Shown here: positions 34,855-47,105 of the stretch, piece by piece
Layout of the letters: the number at the start of each line of letters is the position of its first letter
Position numbering within the stretch: position 1 is the stretch's first letter
Source: Acestrorhynchus altus
Lineage: Eukaryota; Chordata; Actinopteri; Characiformes; Acestrorhynchidae
DNA: 64,000 nucleotides
Reading direction: 5' to 3'
Assembly (NCBI GenBank): GCA_034509495.1
Contig: CM067509.1
Coordinates: 8,964,689 to 9,028,688, forward strand
Made by a program: the position numbers and the translations under genes
Notes under the pieces: model-generated
Told to the model about the DNA's origin: nothing
Seen by the model: only the letters and a program-made list of their open reading frames with translations
Databases searched by the model: none

Positions 34855-37800
34855 ATGTCTCTCACTGGAGATGTGTGTGTGGTAACAGGAGCATGTGGCT
34901 TTCTTGGGACGAAGCTTGTCAGGCTGCTGCTGGAGGAGGAGACGCTTGCAGAAATTAGACTTCTGGACAGAAACATCCGGCCCGAATTCATACAGTCTCT
35001 GAATGGTAAACAGTGAGCACTGCATTTTGGCTTTTTGTGACGAGAGATATGAAAAAGCTTGTTAAATTGTTTGAAATAAGTTTAAACAACACCATTGTAC
35101 AGTTGTGTCCTTAGACAGGGACTCTTTCCAGGGTGACTTATATTTCAGTAATGTTTCACAGGTAGAAGGATGTAGCATTAGGAGTCTTGCCCAAGTATTC
35201 TTACTGGAGTAGTGTTGTGTGGTTGTTGAACTGGTGTGCAAAATCACTACTCAAAATGGTTCTGGAGGCAGGGCTACCTCTGAGGCAGAAAAAGCCAAGA
35301 AGAATTTCAGTGCCTTTATTTATTATTCTGTAAAGTTTTTAACCAGACCAGCAAAGGGAACTGAACATGACATTGTAAGGCATAGTGCTATTTTTCCAGT
35401 CTTCAGAAAAATGTTCAGAGAACCAGTGATTAGCAGATCCTGCATGTCCAAACATTTTTTTCACCATTCCTAGATTGCTGCGGTGAGACAAAGCTGAGTG
35501 TGCTTGAGGGGGACATCAGGGACAGTGACCTGCGGAGGAGAGCCTGTAGAGGAGCAACACTTGTCTTTCACACTGCCTCTCTCATAGATGTCATTGGAGC
35601 TATCGAATACAAAGAACTATATGAGGTCAACGTTAAAGGTTAGAGATCACTTATTAAGTATATTATGCTTTTTGCAACCTGTAACTGTTCTGGTTCTATT
35701 CCTCCTAGATATAAAATATTGAATTCTATATTTACACAATGATCTCTTGAACTTATCGCTCTCTTAACTATATAACTTATATATAGCATTAAAAATACAA
35801 AAACACATAATGACTAAAAAAATAAAAATTAAAAATTATTAAAATTATTAAAAGAATTAAAATTAAAAAAAGAATTAATGACTGACATGCTGACATTTTT
35901 CGGTCATTAATCCAAAATGTATTTTTTTTGTATTTTATTGTAATATGTACATTATGTAGATGTTTACAAATATTTAGGTTTAACTGCTTTTTCAAACTAA
36001 TATTTACTGATATACTGATACTGACTGTATAATTCATACTAAAATACAGATTGTTTTGATAACAATGTGCTAGTACAGTGTAAGGTTTAATTTATCTAAT
36101 TTGTGTTATTGTTACAGTGTGTTTCTGTGGAATCTATGTACACATCTAAATCAAGGCAAATAAGCTAATGTTTTCTACAGTTTACTAAGTATTTTTTTAT
36201 TAATTTATTAATCCTCTAAATAAATACAGTGCATCCGAAACGTATTTACAGCACTTCACTTTTTGCACATTTTGTTACAGCCTTATTCCATAATAGATTA
36301 AATTAATTTTCCCTTCAATATTCTACACTCAATACCTCATGACAAAGTGAGAAATGTTTGAAATCTTTGCACATTTTATTAAAAATAAAATACAAAAATA
36401 AAGCATGTACATAACTACAGCCTTTGTGACACTCAAAATTGAGCTCAGGTGCATCTTGTTTCCACTGATCATTGTTTCACTGATCATTTCCACTGATCTA
36501 CAGCTTGATTGGACACCTGTGGTACATTCAGTTGACTGAACAATATTAGTATAACATCCCATAATAGACAGTGTATGTCAGAGCACAAATCAAGCCATGA
36601 AGGAATTGTCTGTAGACCTTTGAGACAGGATTGTATTGAAACACAGGTCTGGGAAGGGTACAGAAAAAATTGTGCTGCATTGAAGGTCCTAATGAGCACA
36701 GTGGCCTCCATCATCTGTAAATGGAAAAGGATTGGAAGCACCAGGACTCTTCCTAGAGCTGGCCACCCAGCCAAACTGAGTAATCGTGGTAAAAGAACCT
36801 TAGTCAGGGAGGTGACCAAGAACCCAATGGTCACTCTGACAGCGCTCCAAAGTTGCTCTGTGGAAAGATGAGAACCTTCCAGAAGAACAACCATTTCTGC
36901 AGCACTCCTCCAATAACAGATGCATCAAGTTTGTAGAGTCATACTCAAAAAGACTTGAGGTTATAATTGCTGCCGAAGGTGCTTCAACAAGGTATTGAGC
37001 AAAGGTTGTGAATACTAATGAACATTTTAATTTGTATTTCTTTTTAATAAATTAGTAAAGATTTTCACTTTGTCATCATGAGGTATTGTGTGTAGAATTT
37101 TGAGGAATGAAAGAATTTAATCCATTTTGGATTAAGGCTGTAACAGTATAATAAGGCTGCGCTGTATAATAGATCTCTTTTGCTAAGATACTTATTTTAA
37201 ACATTATGAACATGTAGTCAAAACTTGTACAAGAGCATAGAGTAAAGCATTCAGTTCATATTTTTGCTGCCCTAAACAAGTGTCATGGTAGCTAGAAGGC
37301 AAGCCATTCTTAATTATTAATGTATATTATTCATTCCTTAACACATTTTCAGCAGGTATCTGTATTCAAACAATGTCGAAAGTTGATTTCCTTTTTGGAC
37401 ATGATGGTAATATGGTATATAATATAATTCAGAGAGAGAGAATGCAATCAAACAAAACAGAGTTTCTCACTTTTTCCAGGTACCCAGTTTCTCCTAGAGA
37501 TGTGCATCCAGGAGAGTGTGGCTTCATTTATATATACCAGTAGCATAGAAGTTGCTGGTCCAAATCCTCGTGGTGATCCCATCATCAATGGCAATGAAGA
37601 CACTGTGTACAGGTCCTCCTTGAAGTTTCCCTACAGTCAAACCAAAAAGGAAGCTGAACAGCTTTGTCTAAATGCGCAAGGAGAGCTGCTTTGCAATGGG
37701 GGTCGACTTGCCACCTGTGTTCTGAGGCCAATGTACATTTATGGAGAAGGCTGCCGTTTTACTTTAGGCCATATGCGAGATGGCATCAGGAACTGTGATG

Positions 37801-38288
37801 TATTACTGCGAACTTCACGTCGTGAGGCTAAAGTCAACCCTGTTTATGTGGGAAATGTCGCTTTTGGACATCTGCTGGCTGCTCGAGCTTTGAAAGATCC
37901 ACAGAAGAGAGCTGTGATTGGTGGAAACTTTTACTACCTCTCAGATGACACACCACCCATCAGCTATTCTGACATGAATTATGCCCTTCTGTCTCCATTA
38001 GGCTTTGGCATACAGGAAAGGCCTATCCTACCATTTACAATCCTCTACCTCATGACTTTCCTCATGGAAATATTCCAAGCACTGCTCCGACCATTCCTGC
38101 GCTTTACCCTGCCCATCAACAGGCAGCTTCTGATTATGCTGAACACACCCTTCAGCTTCTCCTATCAAAAGGCCCAGAGGGATTTGGGTTACAGTCCTCG
38201 TTATGAATGGGAAGAAGCACGAAAGCGAACAACTGATTGGCTAGCATCTGTTTTAGCCAAAGAAAGAGAACAAATCAGCCTGAAGTAA
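34855..38288 (+). CDS. hsd3b: 3-beta-hydroxysteroid dehydrogenase/delta-5-4 isomerase
   Basis: Three coding exons: 34855-35005, 35474-35638 and 37480-38288. They give 374 aa, compared with 372 in human HSD3B1/2. A Rossmann NAD-binding motif opens the protein (TGACGFLG, Gly12/15/18). The SDR catalytic residues are Tyr157 and Lys161 in YSQTK, with serines 126-127 in YTSSIEVAG. The family usually has a membrane-anchoring hydrophobic stretch, seen here at about 288-317. The exon layout, with one long last exon, matches vertebrate HSD3B genes. The enzyme oxidises the 3-beta-hydroxyl of delta-5 steroids and isomerises them to delta-4-3-ketones in the ER and mitochondria, which is needed for progesterone, androgen and corticosteroid synthesis. 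Which fish paralogue this is (hsd3b1 or hsd3b2) is not settled. Proximity to hao2 supports the classical HSD3B1/2 lineage rather than hsd3b7. Confidence 0.93.
35100..35235. repeat. Fish dispersed-repeat fragment in hsd3b intron 1
   Basis: Phrases such as AGGGTGACTTATATTTCAG and AGGAGTCTTGCCCAAGTATTC resemble a widespread teleost interspersed repeat. The fragment is short with unclear ends. Confidence 0.35.
36227..37164 (+). mobile_element. Internally deleted Tc1-like transposon in hsd3b intron 2
   Basis: It starts CAGTGCATCCGAAACGTATT and its inverted right end finishes in CAGCGCAGCC. Long inner inverted repeats share GCCTTATTCCA/GCCTTAATCCA, GATTAAATT and CAATACCTCATGA. TA dinucleotides flank both ends (36225-36226 and 37165-37166), the Tc1 target site. 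The interior keeps part of the transposase helix-turn-helix region (ICKWKRIGSTRTLPRAGHPA), followed shortly by a C-terminal scrap; most of the catalytic domain is missing. It is about 938 bp, against roughly 1.6 kb for an intact element, so it cannot move itself. Confidence 0.9.
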
Positions 38289-40470
38289 AAGCCCACAGTA
38301 TTAGGCTTTATCTACTGATAAGTCTACAATATTACAATCTACTGATAGATCGTTTTGGTTGTATCAGGGCCGTTGGCTAAAGTGAACTTCTTGAACTTCC
38401 TTTCTACTCTGCTTTCCTTTATTTTGGTTGATTTGGGGGCCATGTGGATCTATGTGCTGCTCAGCTCTGACAATATACTTTAAGCGAGTTCCTGTAGATA
38501 AGACAAAATCAAACAGGAAAGCAGACACAATTCATTTGACTTTTCAAACACAGACTTTAATATATGTTTTAATAGTCAAGCATTTAATCATTTTATTTAT
38601 CTTAGAAATGTTTATTCAAGGACATGCCTATGTGACAAGACAATGCATGGAGGAACATCTACAAATACATGTCAAGTCAAAAATTGTTACTAAACATTTT
38701 TTTGTAATGGTCACTGATATGCAAAAAAAAAAAATACATAAGTAAAGAGAGACAATTAGTATTTTTGGGCTCTGGGATTATTGATCCAAAGGTTTTTTGC
38801 AATGTTTTCTAATTCAATACATATTCATTTCAATTCATTGTATTACTGGAATAACAATTTATACAACATTTATTAAAAAAGTTTCCCAAAAATCTCTTGA
38901 TCTCTTGAATCTCTTTTATTTCATGACGTGACAAAAATGGGCACACGTGGGTACCCAATACATGACTTTCTACATTTTAATTTTCACAGGATTAAGCATG
39001 TCTGTTTAAGCCCTGCCTTCTCAATGCTAATATTGGTATACATCAGTGATGGATTGGCAGGAGAACCAGGAATAATCCAATACATAGATTGAAAGATTAA
39101 TACATTTCTAATCCAACCCTCCAGATAAATTGAGTCCATGTTCTCATTGTGTCCATGTTCTTAACAGGGTTGTTTCTTAAAAAGAAACAAATGCTCCCTA
39201 AACCACACAAATTGGGAGAGAGCCAAACTCACATTCAGAACCAATCAGAATATCTATTTTAGCTGAATCTTCATTTTGATTTTTACTTCTTGTAAACAGT
39301 GAATCAGCACCGAGAGACTCATTAATAGCAGTACACTGCAGCTCATTAATATGGTTAATATTTTCATTGCAACAATAAACAAGTATTCCACATAGTGTGG
39401 ACTTTATTAAATGTCCAATCTGGTATTCATTTGGCATTTTAGATAAATGTTGATTTCACTTGTCATCAAAGAGTTTCCCACACATTCTTTACTGTACACA
39501 AACCTCCTACAGTGGTTGGATTTCTTTTCTGTGCAGAGTGCCACTGATTCACAAGTGCTTGTTGTCAAAGACCCCTGAATTTCTCACTTCTCAACCTACT
39601 CCATTAACTGATCAGTAGTGTGCTGATTTGTTCTTGAGCTGTTCTTTTGGCCAAACTTATTACACTGGTAAATAATTTTGGCTTTCAAAATTTTTTCAAA
39701 AAATGTTTTTTCACACATCTCTTTCAGACGTGGTTCTTTATTAAAGGGAATGTGTTTTTTTATGTATTTGCTCTGAGAACTACAACATCCATCCATCCAT
39801 CCATTTTCTGAACCGCTTATCCCTGAATAGGGTCACGGAAGAACTACAACAATTTTTAATTGTTAGTATATAAAGAAAGACTAGAAAGATTAGAATAGAA
39901 TATAACTTTATTGATCCCTTGGGAGGGTTCCTTCAGGGAAATTACCAAAGCAGATAAACTTTTATACACTAAAATGCAACTACAATAACCAATAGGTCTA
40001 AAGAATAAACATACACAACATTAGGCCATCAGAGAGAGTTTTCAATAAAAGCTATTCTCAATATTGCTGCCATTGTCTTCATTTTCACACTTGAGTTAAT
40101 CAACACAGTTCAAAAGGAACATTGATTAGATTTGAATAACCAGCTGAACATACAATGTACCTCAGATGTGTAGGTGCCTGAACTGTGGGTCAGGAGGTCA
40201 GTAAAGCTTACTGAAACTCACCCCCTCACCCCCTAACTAAAGCAACTCAGAGACAGAGTGAATTCTGCCAAGGGCCAGAGTCCAGCGGGTGAACAAAAAC
40301 AAACATTTAAGCCCAGTGAGGTCATGGATTCACAGCCAGCTGCAGCACAATGAACACAGATCATTTGTTTCACATTGCATGAGTTAGAGCTTTCTCTGTC
40401 GACCACGGCTTTTCCTTCTCTGAAGCACAAGATGGATGCAGGCAGTTAATACCACACAAGTGCTGTTGTG
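38289..40470. other. hsd3b 3' region and intergenic DNA with LINE tails
   Basis: The 3' untranslated region of hsd3b begins here. No clean AATAAA was seen near the stop; ATTAAA-like words lie near 38,870. At 39,788-39,835, CATCCATCCATCCATTTTCT and CCGCTTATCCCTGAATAGGG form a typical fish LINE 3'-end signature. At 39,890-39,950, ACTTTATTGATCCCTTGGGA plus GGGAAATTACC is another LINE tail. I see no gene in this stretch. Confidence 0.5.
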
Positions 40471-40481
40471 CTATTGTAGGT

Positions 40482-40488
40482 TATAAAA
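40482..40488 (+). promoter_or_regulatory. Candidate TATA box of pla1a
   Basis: TATAAAA lies about 290 bases before the pla1a start codon, followed by a purine/pyrimidine-mixed leader with no intervening splice signal that I could defend. Transcription would start near 40,512. This is position-based inference only. Confidence 0.4.
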
Positions 40489-40777
40489 GCACAGCAGGGC
40501 TGAAGGGGGGTGGCTTCTCAAAAGCTCAGTCATCTCACTTAATCGGATATTGTGTAACATTTTTTTTTGTAACAAGTACTGTGAAGCAGATTGTTCTTGC
40601 TGTAAATTCCATTACTAGGTGAATTCCAGACCTGCATTGGAGTTCTGGCTTCAGGAGAAGGAGGGAATGGGGTTTGGCAGAAGGTAGAAAGTGAAATGTT
40701 TATTGACACACTGGAGTAAGCCTAACTGAAAAGGACTGCGTAGTAAACTGAAAGGTACAGATTCTTCCTGTGGAAAA

Positions 40778-41225
40778 ATGGAATGCAAATGGATCAAGTT
40801 CTGCACACTTCTGTTACTCAGTGCCACTTCATTGACTGGTAAGTGCAAACTGTTCTCTACATCACAAACAAAAGCAACCTATTCTATTGAAAAGTATGAA
40901 TAAATTGATGACAGTGGCAAATGTGGCTTATTACTTTCACTTCACTGTTCACAGAATAAGTATAGTGATTAAAAAGATATTTTGGTTATAAGAATACTGT
41001 AGAAAAATCTGTACTATAAATTAAGGTCAAAGTTTGATTGTGGTGCAATACAAATAAATATCTGACAAATAAATTGACACTATTTATCTTTCTCATCCCA
41101 AATCTATTCCTTCAGTACAATAAAATTGATTTAACTCAACTCTGGGCCACATGAATTCATGAATTTCAGCCCTGCTACATCAAGAGTTGTTTGGTTCGTA
41201 ATAGTTGTTTTAGTTTAAAACAATG

Positions 41226-41315
<90 letters not shown>

Positions 41316-44300
41316 AAGAAGAAGAAGAAGAAGAAGAAGAAGAAAAAGAAGAAGAAGAAGAAGAAGAAGGCAGGGGCTTGAGGGGTATAAAGCTGTACTG
41401 GAATTATAATTATATATCACACATTCTTTAACTTAATTATATTCTGAATATATATATTTTTTAATAACTTTATTTTTCTAATTATAACAAAATACATATA
41501 TACAGAGAGAAAGAAAAGGAACAAAATGACAAAACAAACAAATCCTGGCATTTATCCTGTGTCCTTAGTCTGTGTGACAAAAGCTCAGACTCACATATTG
41601 AGCTTACAGTCTGTGTCCACTCCTTAATCGTAGGGGGTACCGATTTGAATATATTTATATGCTTACAGTTAGTGATGAACTGTCCAGAGCAAAGTGTGCT
41701 GATTTCAACAACACCACCTGGCTGGACTACAACCATGGCACCAAGGTGCAGGTCCAGTACCTACTTCTTACCCGAAAGAATGCAGACTGTGCTAGCCTCT
41801 TCACCCAGGACTGTCTCAACCACACCCAGCAACACACTGCATACTTCAACTCCACACTTAACACTATAGTCATAATTCATGGGTACAGGTAATCTGCCTT
41901 TCTTGTCATTCATGATGTTCATTCAGACTCTTCTTTACAGATAAATCAATTTTAATTTACTGCTCTCTCTTTCAGGGCTATAGGTACTAAGCCCTCCTGG
42001 GTGAGTGGCCTAGCCAAAGCTTTCTTACATAGGGAGGATGTGAATGTCTTAGTGGTTGACTGGCTCTATGGAGTATCCTTTGCCTACAACCTAGTAGTAG
42101 AGAACTACAAGGAGGTAGCTGTGCAGATATCAGTTCTAATTAATCAGCTGACAGTAAGCATGTTGTATTCTTTATTATTTCTTACAGTAGTTGGAAAATA
42201 TAATAGACACATTTTCAGTACTGGGTCACCAAAGAATTTGAGCTGTGTTTTCTCCATGCAGACTTATGGTAGTAGTCTGGAATCATTTCATTTAATTGGA
42301 GTAAGCCTTGGAGCTCATGTGGCAGGATTTGTGGGGACTCTGTTTGAAGGCAAACTGGGACGAATTACAGGTGAGGATGTATGTACCACTAGCCTTAATT
42401 TTTCTGCTTAATCAAGTCAAATAGAAGACTATTCACCTAAGCAAAATGTAAATACATTACAGGTACAAAGGTTTGTAGACACCTTTAATAACTGGACATT
42501 TGTCCCACCTTTGGGACAGTTTACAGTAGAGCTGAATTTCTACATAACTGCAACCGAGGTAGGGCGAGTCCACAGTAAGGCTGTCCAATGAACTCCTTTT
42601 TAGTAGCCTAATGGTCACCCAAATTGATCAGCATGAGGCTGAGTGGTGACATTACTTGAAAGGTCCCACCTCTTGCAATTGTACTGTGAAATTTGTGAGT
42701 GAACTCAAGTTCAGTGTTTGATTCAAGTATGTAAAAAGATAACATCTCAAAGGCTGTTTTACTAGCTGTACATGAAGGGACCTTCACTTTGGCACAGCTT
42801 TTTGCAGTGTAACAAAGAAATGCAGCCTATCTTGTAATATTTATAATAAATATTATTTTTTTTATTTATAATAAATATTTAATTGATTTAACAACTAATG
42901 AGTGTAGTGACTTTGTGACACCATTTACACACACATTTATTTGGCTCATGTCAAAGTTCATATTGGCTCAGAATAAAATTACAGACACCTTGGCTTTGCA
43001 TAATAGACCTTCTTTCAGATCTAAAGCTTGATAGATTTCATCCGATCTATCATCTTTGAACTTTAGTAAGTATCACGTTTTCAGGAACATCAGGCCTTCA
43101 CAATGCTCAGTCACTCTATGCTGTAATCTTACTTCTACTTTCCTTTATCCAGTAATGTTGTTCAGTTTGTGCCCTCCTTCCCAACATGTTCCCACAGGTC
43201 TGGACCCAGCAGGCCCCATGTTCAAGAATGCTGATCCATTTGATCGCCTTGACCCTTCAGACGCTATGTTTGTTGAGGCGATACACACTGATTCTGACTG
43301 TGAGAAAGACTGTTTCTTTCCCTCTCATGACCTTGTGTGCTTGCAGTGAAATGGGAACAACAGTTTATGCAATGTTGCGTTTTATGCTTGTATAATCTCT
43401 TCTATCTGAATGCATTAATATAGACCTTCCTTGCTATAAGACATTTCTAAAGCAGCCTATTCTGCTGCTTATTATGTGCATGCTCTGTACTTGTTTTAAC
43501 CATTTTGCCCATTTGCCAGATTTCGGCATCTCTATTCCTGTTGCACATGTGGATTTTTTCTTAAATGGTGGCATGGACCAGACTGGATGTGCACGCTCTC
43601 GGTTTCCTTCAAGTATGTGGACAAATTACTGAACGCTAAAACAGAAACAGAAAGCACTTCTTAAACAGACCTGATAAAAGTTGCCAAGTTTGTTCTCAAG
43701 TTTAACAGCACAGACAAATGAGTGCACTCTGATCCTCCCTGTTCCATAGAGTGCATGTGTGCCTTATAGTAGTACTTGGCAATCTGAGATGGTCTAGGTA
43801 ATTGCATAGTGTACTAAAATTTGCATTAACTGTAGTGATTAGCTGAGAATTCCTGTTTGTTGTCAGTTCTTATTTATTTTCCAGTGTTTGGCTATGTGAT
43901 CTGTGACCACATGAGGGCGTTGCATGTGTATATGAGTGCATTGAATGGCTCCTGTGCCCTGACTGGATTCCCGTGCTCCAGTTATGAGGAATTCCTCTCA
44001 GGACAATGCATTAACTGCGATGGAACCTTCAGTGGTACCTGTCCTCAAATGGGTAAGGGTGGCTGTTCATTTGCCATTTACAGCCTACTAGTATGCCCTT
44101 GTGTGTTTTAAATGGACACTACTCACAGTGCAGGCAAAGACATATTTATCCTTTGGCCTATTTTAGTTTACTTTAACTATTCTGGTGCATTATTCTGTTA
44201 AGAAAGGACTGTATTGTGTGTTGAACAAAGTTTAATGTCATGCAGGTTTGTGTTTGTGTGCTAGGCTTGTTGAAGAACAGTGGGATAACTGTATCACCTC

Positions 44301-46571
44301 TGCCCAAACATGAGAAACTCTACCTTCTGACAACAGCTGAAGCTCCATTCTGTGGTGGGTTTTAATGTACAATGGATGCTGCTTTGTGTGGATGCTGCTT
44401 TGTGTGGATTTGGCAGGAAAAAAAAGTACAAAATAAGTGGATGCAAATCATCCAAGTGTTACAAAATACTTGCCATACATTTTTGTCATGTACATATATG
44501 TAAGAGTCTGAAGACAAGATCGCAACAAAATATAGAGGTGAGTTTTATGGTCACAGTGCTGGAAAGGCCATGGAAAAAAAAGAGGATCTCAAACAAACTC
44601 ATCTGTGAAGCATAGTGAAGGTAGTGTCATGATTTTTGGCTACTGCTGAAACAGACTCAGTAATCTTTATTGATAATGTAACTCATGATTACTGCAGCAG
44701 AATGAATTAAGTCCAGAAAAACAGAAAATGATTTTAGTGTCATGTGCCATTTAGGATGAAGGGTCTAAAGATACGTTATGTTTGGGTTTATTGCAAAAAT
44801 ATAAGTATTACGATAAATCTGAATTTCAGACTGGATCATTTGTTGCTGAAAAGTACAAACCAACAAAAGAACAGAGTTGTTTATGTACTGATACCAGACA
44901 TCAAATAGGTTGGCCTAAACTGAACTATAACATAAACTGAATGTAAACTGAACCTAAACATTAATATAACCTATACCTAACCATAACAATAGTAGCATGT
45001 GTTACTCGTACAGTTTGTATGAGAGTTTCCAACTTGCTGTACTGACCGGATGCTGGTTTGCGTGCATTTGGCAAAACAGGGACCACCAGTGGAAGGGATC
45101 TCAGCTAGATCATAATATATGTATGAAATAAGTGGGTGCAAATATTCCAAATGTTACAAATTCTTGACATACATTTTAGTTAAATACATATACACATTCA
45201 TTTCTTTGGAGATCTTGTCTGTAACAATCTGAAGACAAGATTGCAACAATGTACTGAGATAGAGATCCAGAATCCTGGATGAGTTTTATGGACTGAGAAG
45301 ATCATCTACATATACATATACAAAGCATGAAAAAGACAGGATCTCATACAAGCCCATCTGTTAAGCACAATGGAGATAATGCGTCTCAGGAGGGAGGCAG
45401 CAGAATGAACTCTGTCTATGAATTTATAGAGAAATGCATCCAGTGTTTTTTGGAAGAAACTTATGATGAAACAGAACAATGACTCAAAAGCACTTTGCAA
45501 ACACAACAAGGGTGGCTAGGTCAATCGCCAGATGATATACTCTTTCTGAACAGGAATGTCACCTTTTCCAAAATCTATTCAGTAAAAAAAGCATTACAAT
45601 AGGTGAGGTCCAACAGTTAGGTCACTGGCTTGATGCAGTTATTGCAAATAAAGAATGCTACCAAATAAGTATCGTTTTCTTCTGATCCAGTGCATTTGCT
45701 CACCTAAACATGAGATGGTTGATGGGATGGTCTGCCACCAATGGTGCAATATTCTCTTTGTCATTTAATAAACCCAAACGTCTTCAGTGTAGAGCAAAAA
45801 CAAAGGCCAAAAGAAATGGCCTTCCAACTTTCAAAATAGATTTTGTGTGCAACACTAAAGCCCAAACTCTTGCAACTTATTTATTACAGTAAAAAATCCT
45901 GTTGAGCACCTTTGTCCTTCTCTGCTAGCTCACCACATCCTGATTGAACTCAAGGTCAGTCGGCTGGGAAAGAGTGCTGAGGTGCAGGTCACCCTAATCT
46001 CCATGAGCGTTGCTGAGACAGAGCATAAACTCAGACTGTGTGTACCACCTGCTTTCAAACTGCTTCCATTTATCCACATACTAGTACTAACTTTTACTGA
46101 AAATGAAAACATTAACTTGTTTTCTGTTCATATATATGATAGAAGAATGTTACTGTGTTCATTTTATGCTAAATATTGCTTTCCAAACTTTCAGACAAAC
46201 AGATGAAATTATTCATAAAAAAGTGATAGGACATCCAGAGGGTCTCTGTAAGATCGACTCTATCCAGGTGAAGAATACAGGAGCCCGATTGTACAGACAA
46301 AGCAACATTCACTTTGAATACATCTGTATCTCTGAGATCCCAAAGAAGAGGTAATAGAAAGCCTTGTTATCTTTTCCTCATTTCTTTTTTCCTACATGCA
46401 CAGCGCATATATAATACATGATGCTGACTTATTTACAGCACAGTGTGCACATGTGACATTTAAATTTGTTTCTATTCCTTTTGTGTTTATAGGAGGAGTT
46501 CATTGTGTGTGGAGAACATTAACATTGGAAGAGGAGCTCCGTGGTCATATGACTTTGTACAAGTTTGCTGA
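40778..46571 (+). CDS. pla1a: Phospholipase A1 member A (phosphatidylserine-specific, secreted)
   Basis: Eleven coding exons: 40778-40838, 41669-41888, 41976-42153, 42262-42370, 43198-43299, 43520-43612, 43885-44052, 44265-44354, 45929-46037, 46195-46350 and 46493-46571. They give 454 aa (human 456), all in phase. A signal peptide opens the protein (MECKWIKFCTLLLLSATSLT), followed by Asn sequons at 34-37. The lipase fold carries the triad Ser168 (GVSLG), Asp192 (GLDPAGP) and His263 (CDHMRA), at nearly the human spacing. A short lid and a C-terminal beta-sandwich (PLAT-like) segment follow. In this family the enzyme removes the sn-1 acyl chain of phosphatidylserine outside the cell to give lysophosphatidylserine. 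popdc2 and cox17 follow downstream, as in human. The exon-9 donor (GTGTGT at 46,038) is weak but is the only one that keeps the frame. Confidence 0.94.
41226..41370. repeat. (AT)n followed by (GAA)n in pla1a intron 1
   Basis: About 85 bases of AT repeat adjoin about 50 bases of GAA repeat with one AAA break. The GAA half is a pure purine tract of the kind that can form triplex DNA. Confidence 0.95.
42455..42960. repeat. Dispersed repeat fragment in pla1a intron 4
   Basis: The left part (AAAGGTTTGTAGACACCTTT, and later CAGCATGAGGCTGAGTGGTG) resembles ends and cores of small non-autonomous fish transposons. The right boundary could not be fixed and no coding remains. Confidence 0.35.
44400..45720. 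mobile_element. Two diverged, directly repeated transposon fragments in pla1a intron 8
   Basis: 44,425-44,640 and 45,125-45,375 share a series of words in the same order: AATAAGTGG, ATCCAAGTGTTACAAA versus TTCCAAATGTTACAAA, TCTGAAGACAAGAT, GAGTTTTATGG and CATCTGT-AAGCA. The phrase around GTGAAGCATAGTGAAGGTAGT is typical of degraded fish Tc1-like transposase. No frame is intact. This suggests either a local duplication or two insertions of one element. Confidence 0.6.
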
Positions 46572-46669
46572 ATGTACCAAGAGAGCTAAGATCTCCTACA
46601 CACTGGACAAGATCTACAGAGGCAAAGCATCAAACATAATGCCAGCAAGTTGAAATGTGTCTAACTATA

Positions 46670-47105
46670 CACCAAAAAATTATATTACCACTGCCTGCCT
46701 AATATTGTGAAAGATCCCTTAAACTGGTAGGCCGACAAAACTTCTAGGCCTCTGATTTATCTTGGCATGGACTCCTCAAAACCACTGAAAGTATCTGGTG
46801 GTGACTGGCAGTAAGATGATAGATATGTTAAATCCTGTAAGTTGCAAAAAGGGGCTTTTTTTCTCATTAGTGAGAGTTGGGCACTCATCACCCTGTTCCT
46901 GGCTCACCAGCTGTACCTTTTTGAGCATTTTTGATAGGTGCTCACCTCTACATACTGGGACCCTTGTCAAAGTCATTCTAATTCTTATGCTTGCCCACTT
47001 TCCTGTTTCCAGCTCATCAATACATTACTTGCTCACTAATATGTATATCCCTCCCCTTGACAGATGCCAGTATAACAATATAAATAATGTTATGTCTATC
47101 AGTCT
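46670..47105. mobile_element. Degraded Tc1-type element just after pla1a
   Basis: The order of words (CACTGCCTGCCTAATATTGT, GGCATGGACTCCTCAAAACC, TAAATCCTGTAAGTTGCAA, CAGATGCCAGTATAACAATA, AATAATGTTATG) follows a widespread teleost transposon whose ends are GATCAACCATAACATTA-like. It starts about 100 bases past the pla1a stop and so probably lies in the pla1a 3' untranslated region. No transposase frame remains. Confidence 0.55.

Noticed and set aside
36484..36894. 136-aa open frame on the minus strand
   Set aside because: It is antisense to the transposase remnant of the deleted Tc1 element.
43056..43349. Continuation of the pla1a exon-5 frame past 43,299 (CEKDCFF and onward)
   Set aside because: The frame continues into the intron. 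Splicing at GTGAGA to 43,520 restores the conserved GISIPVAHVDFF segment.
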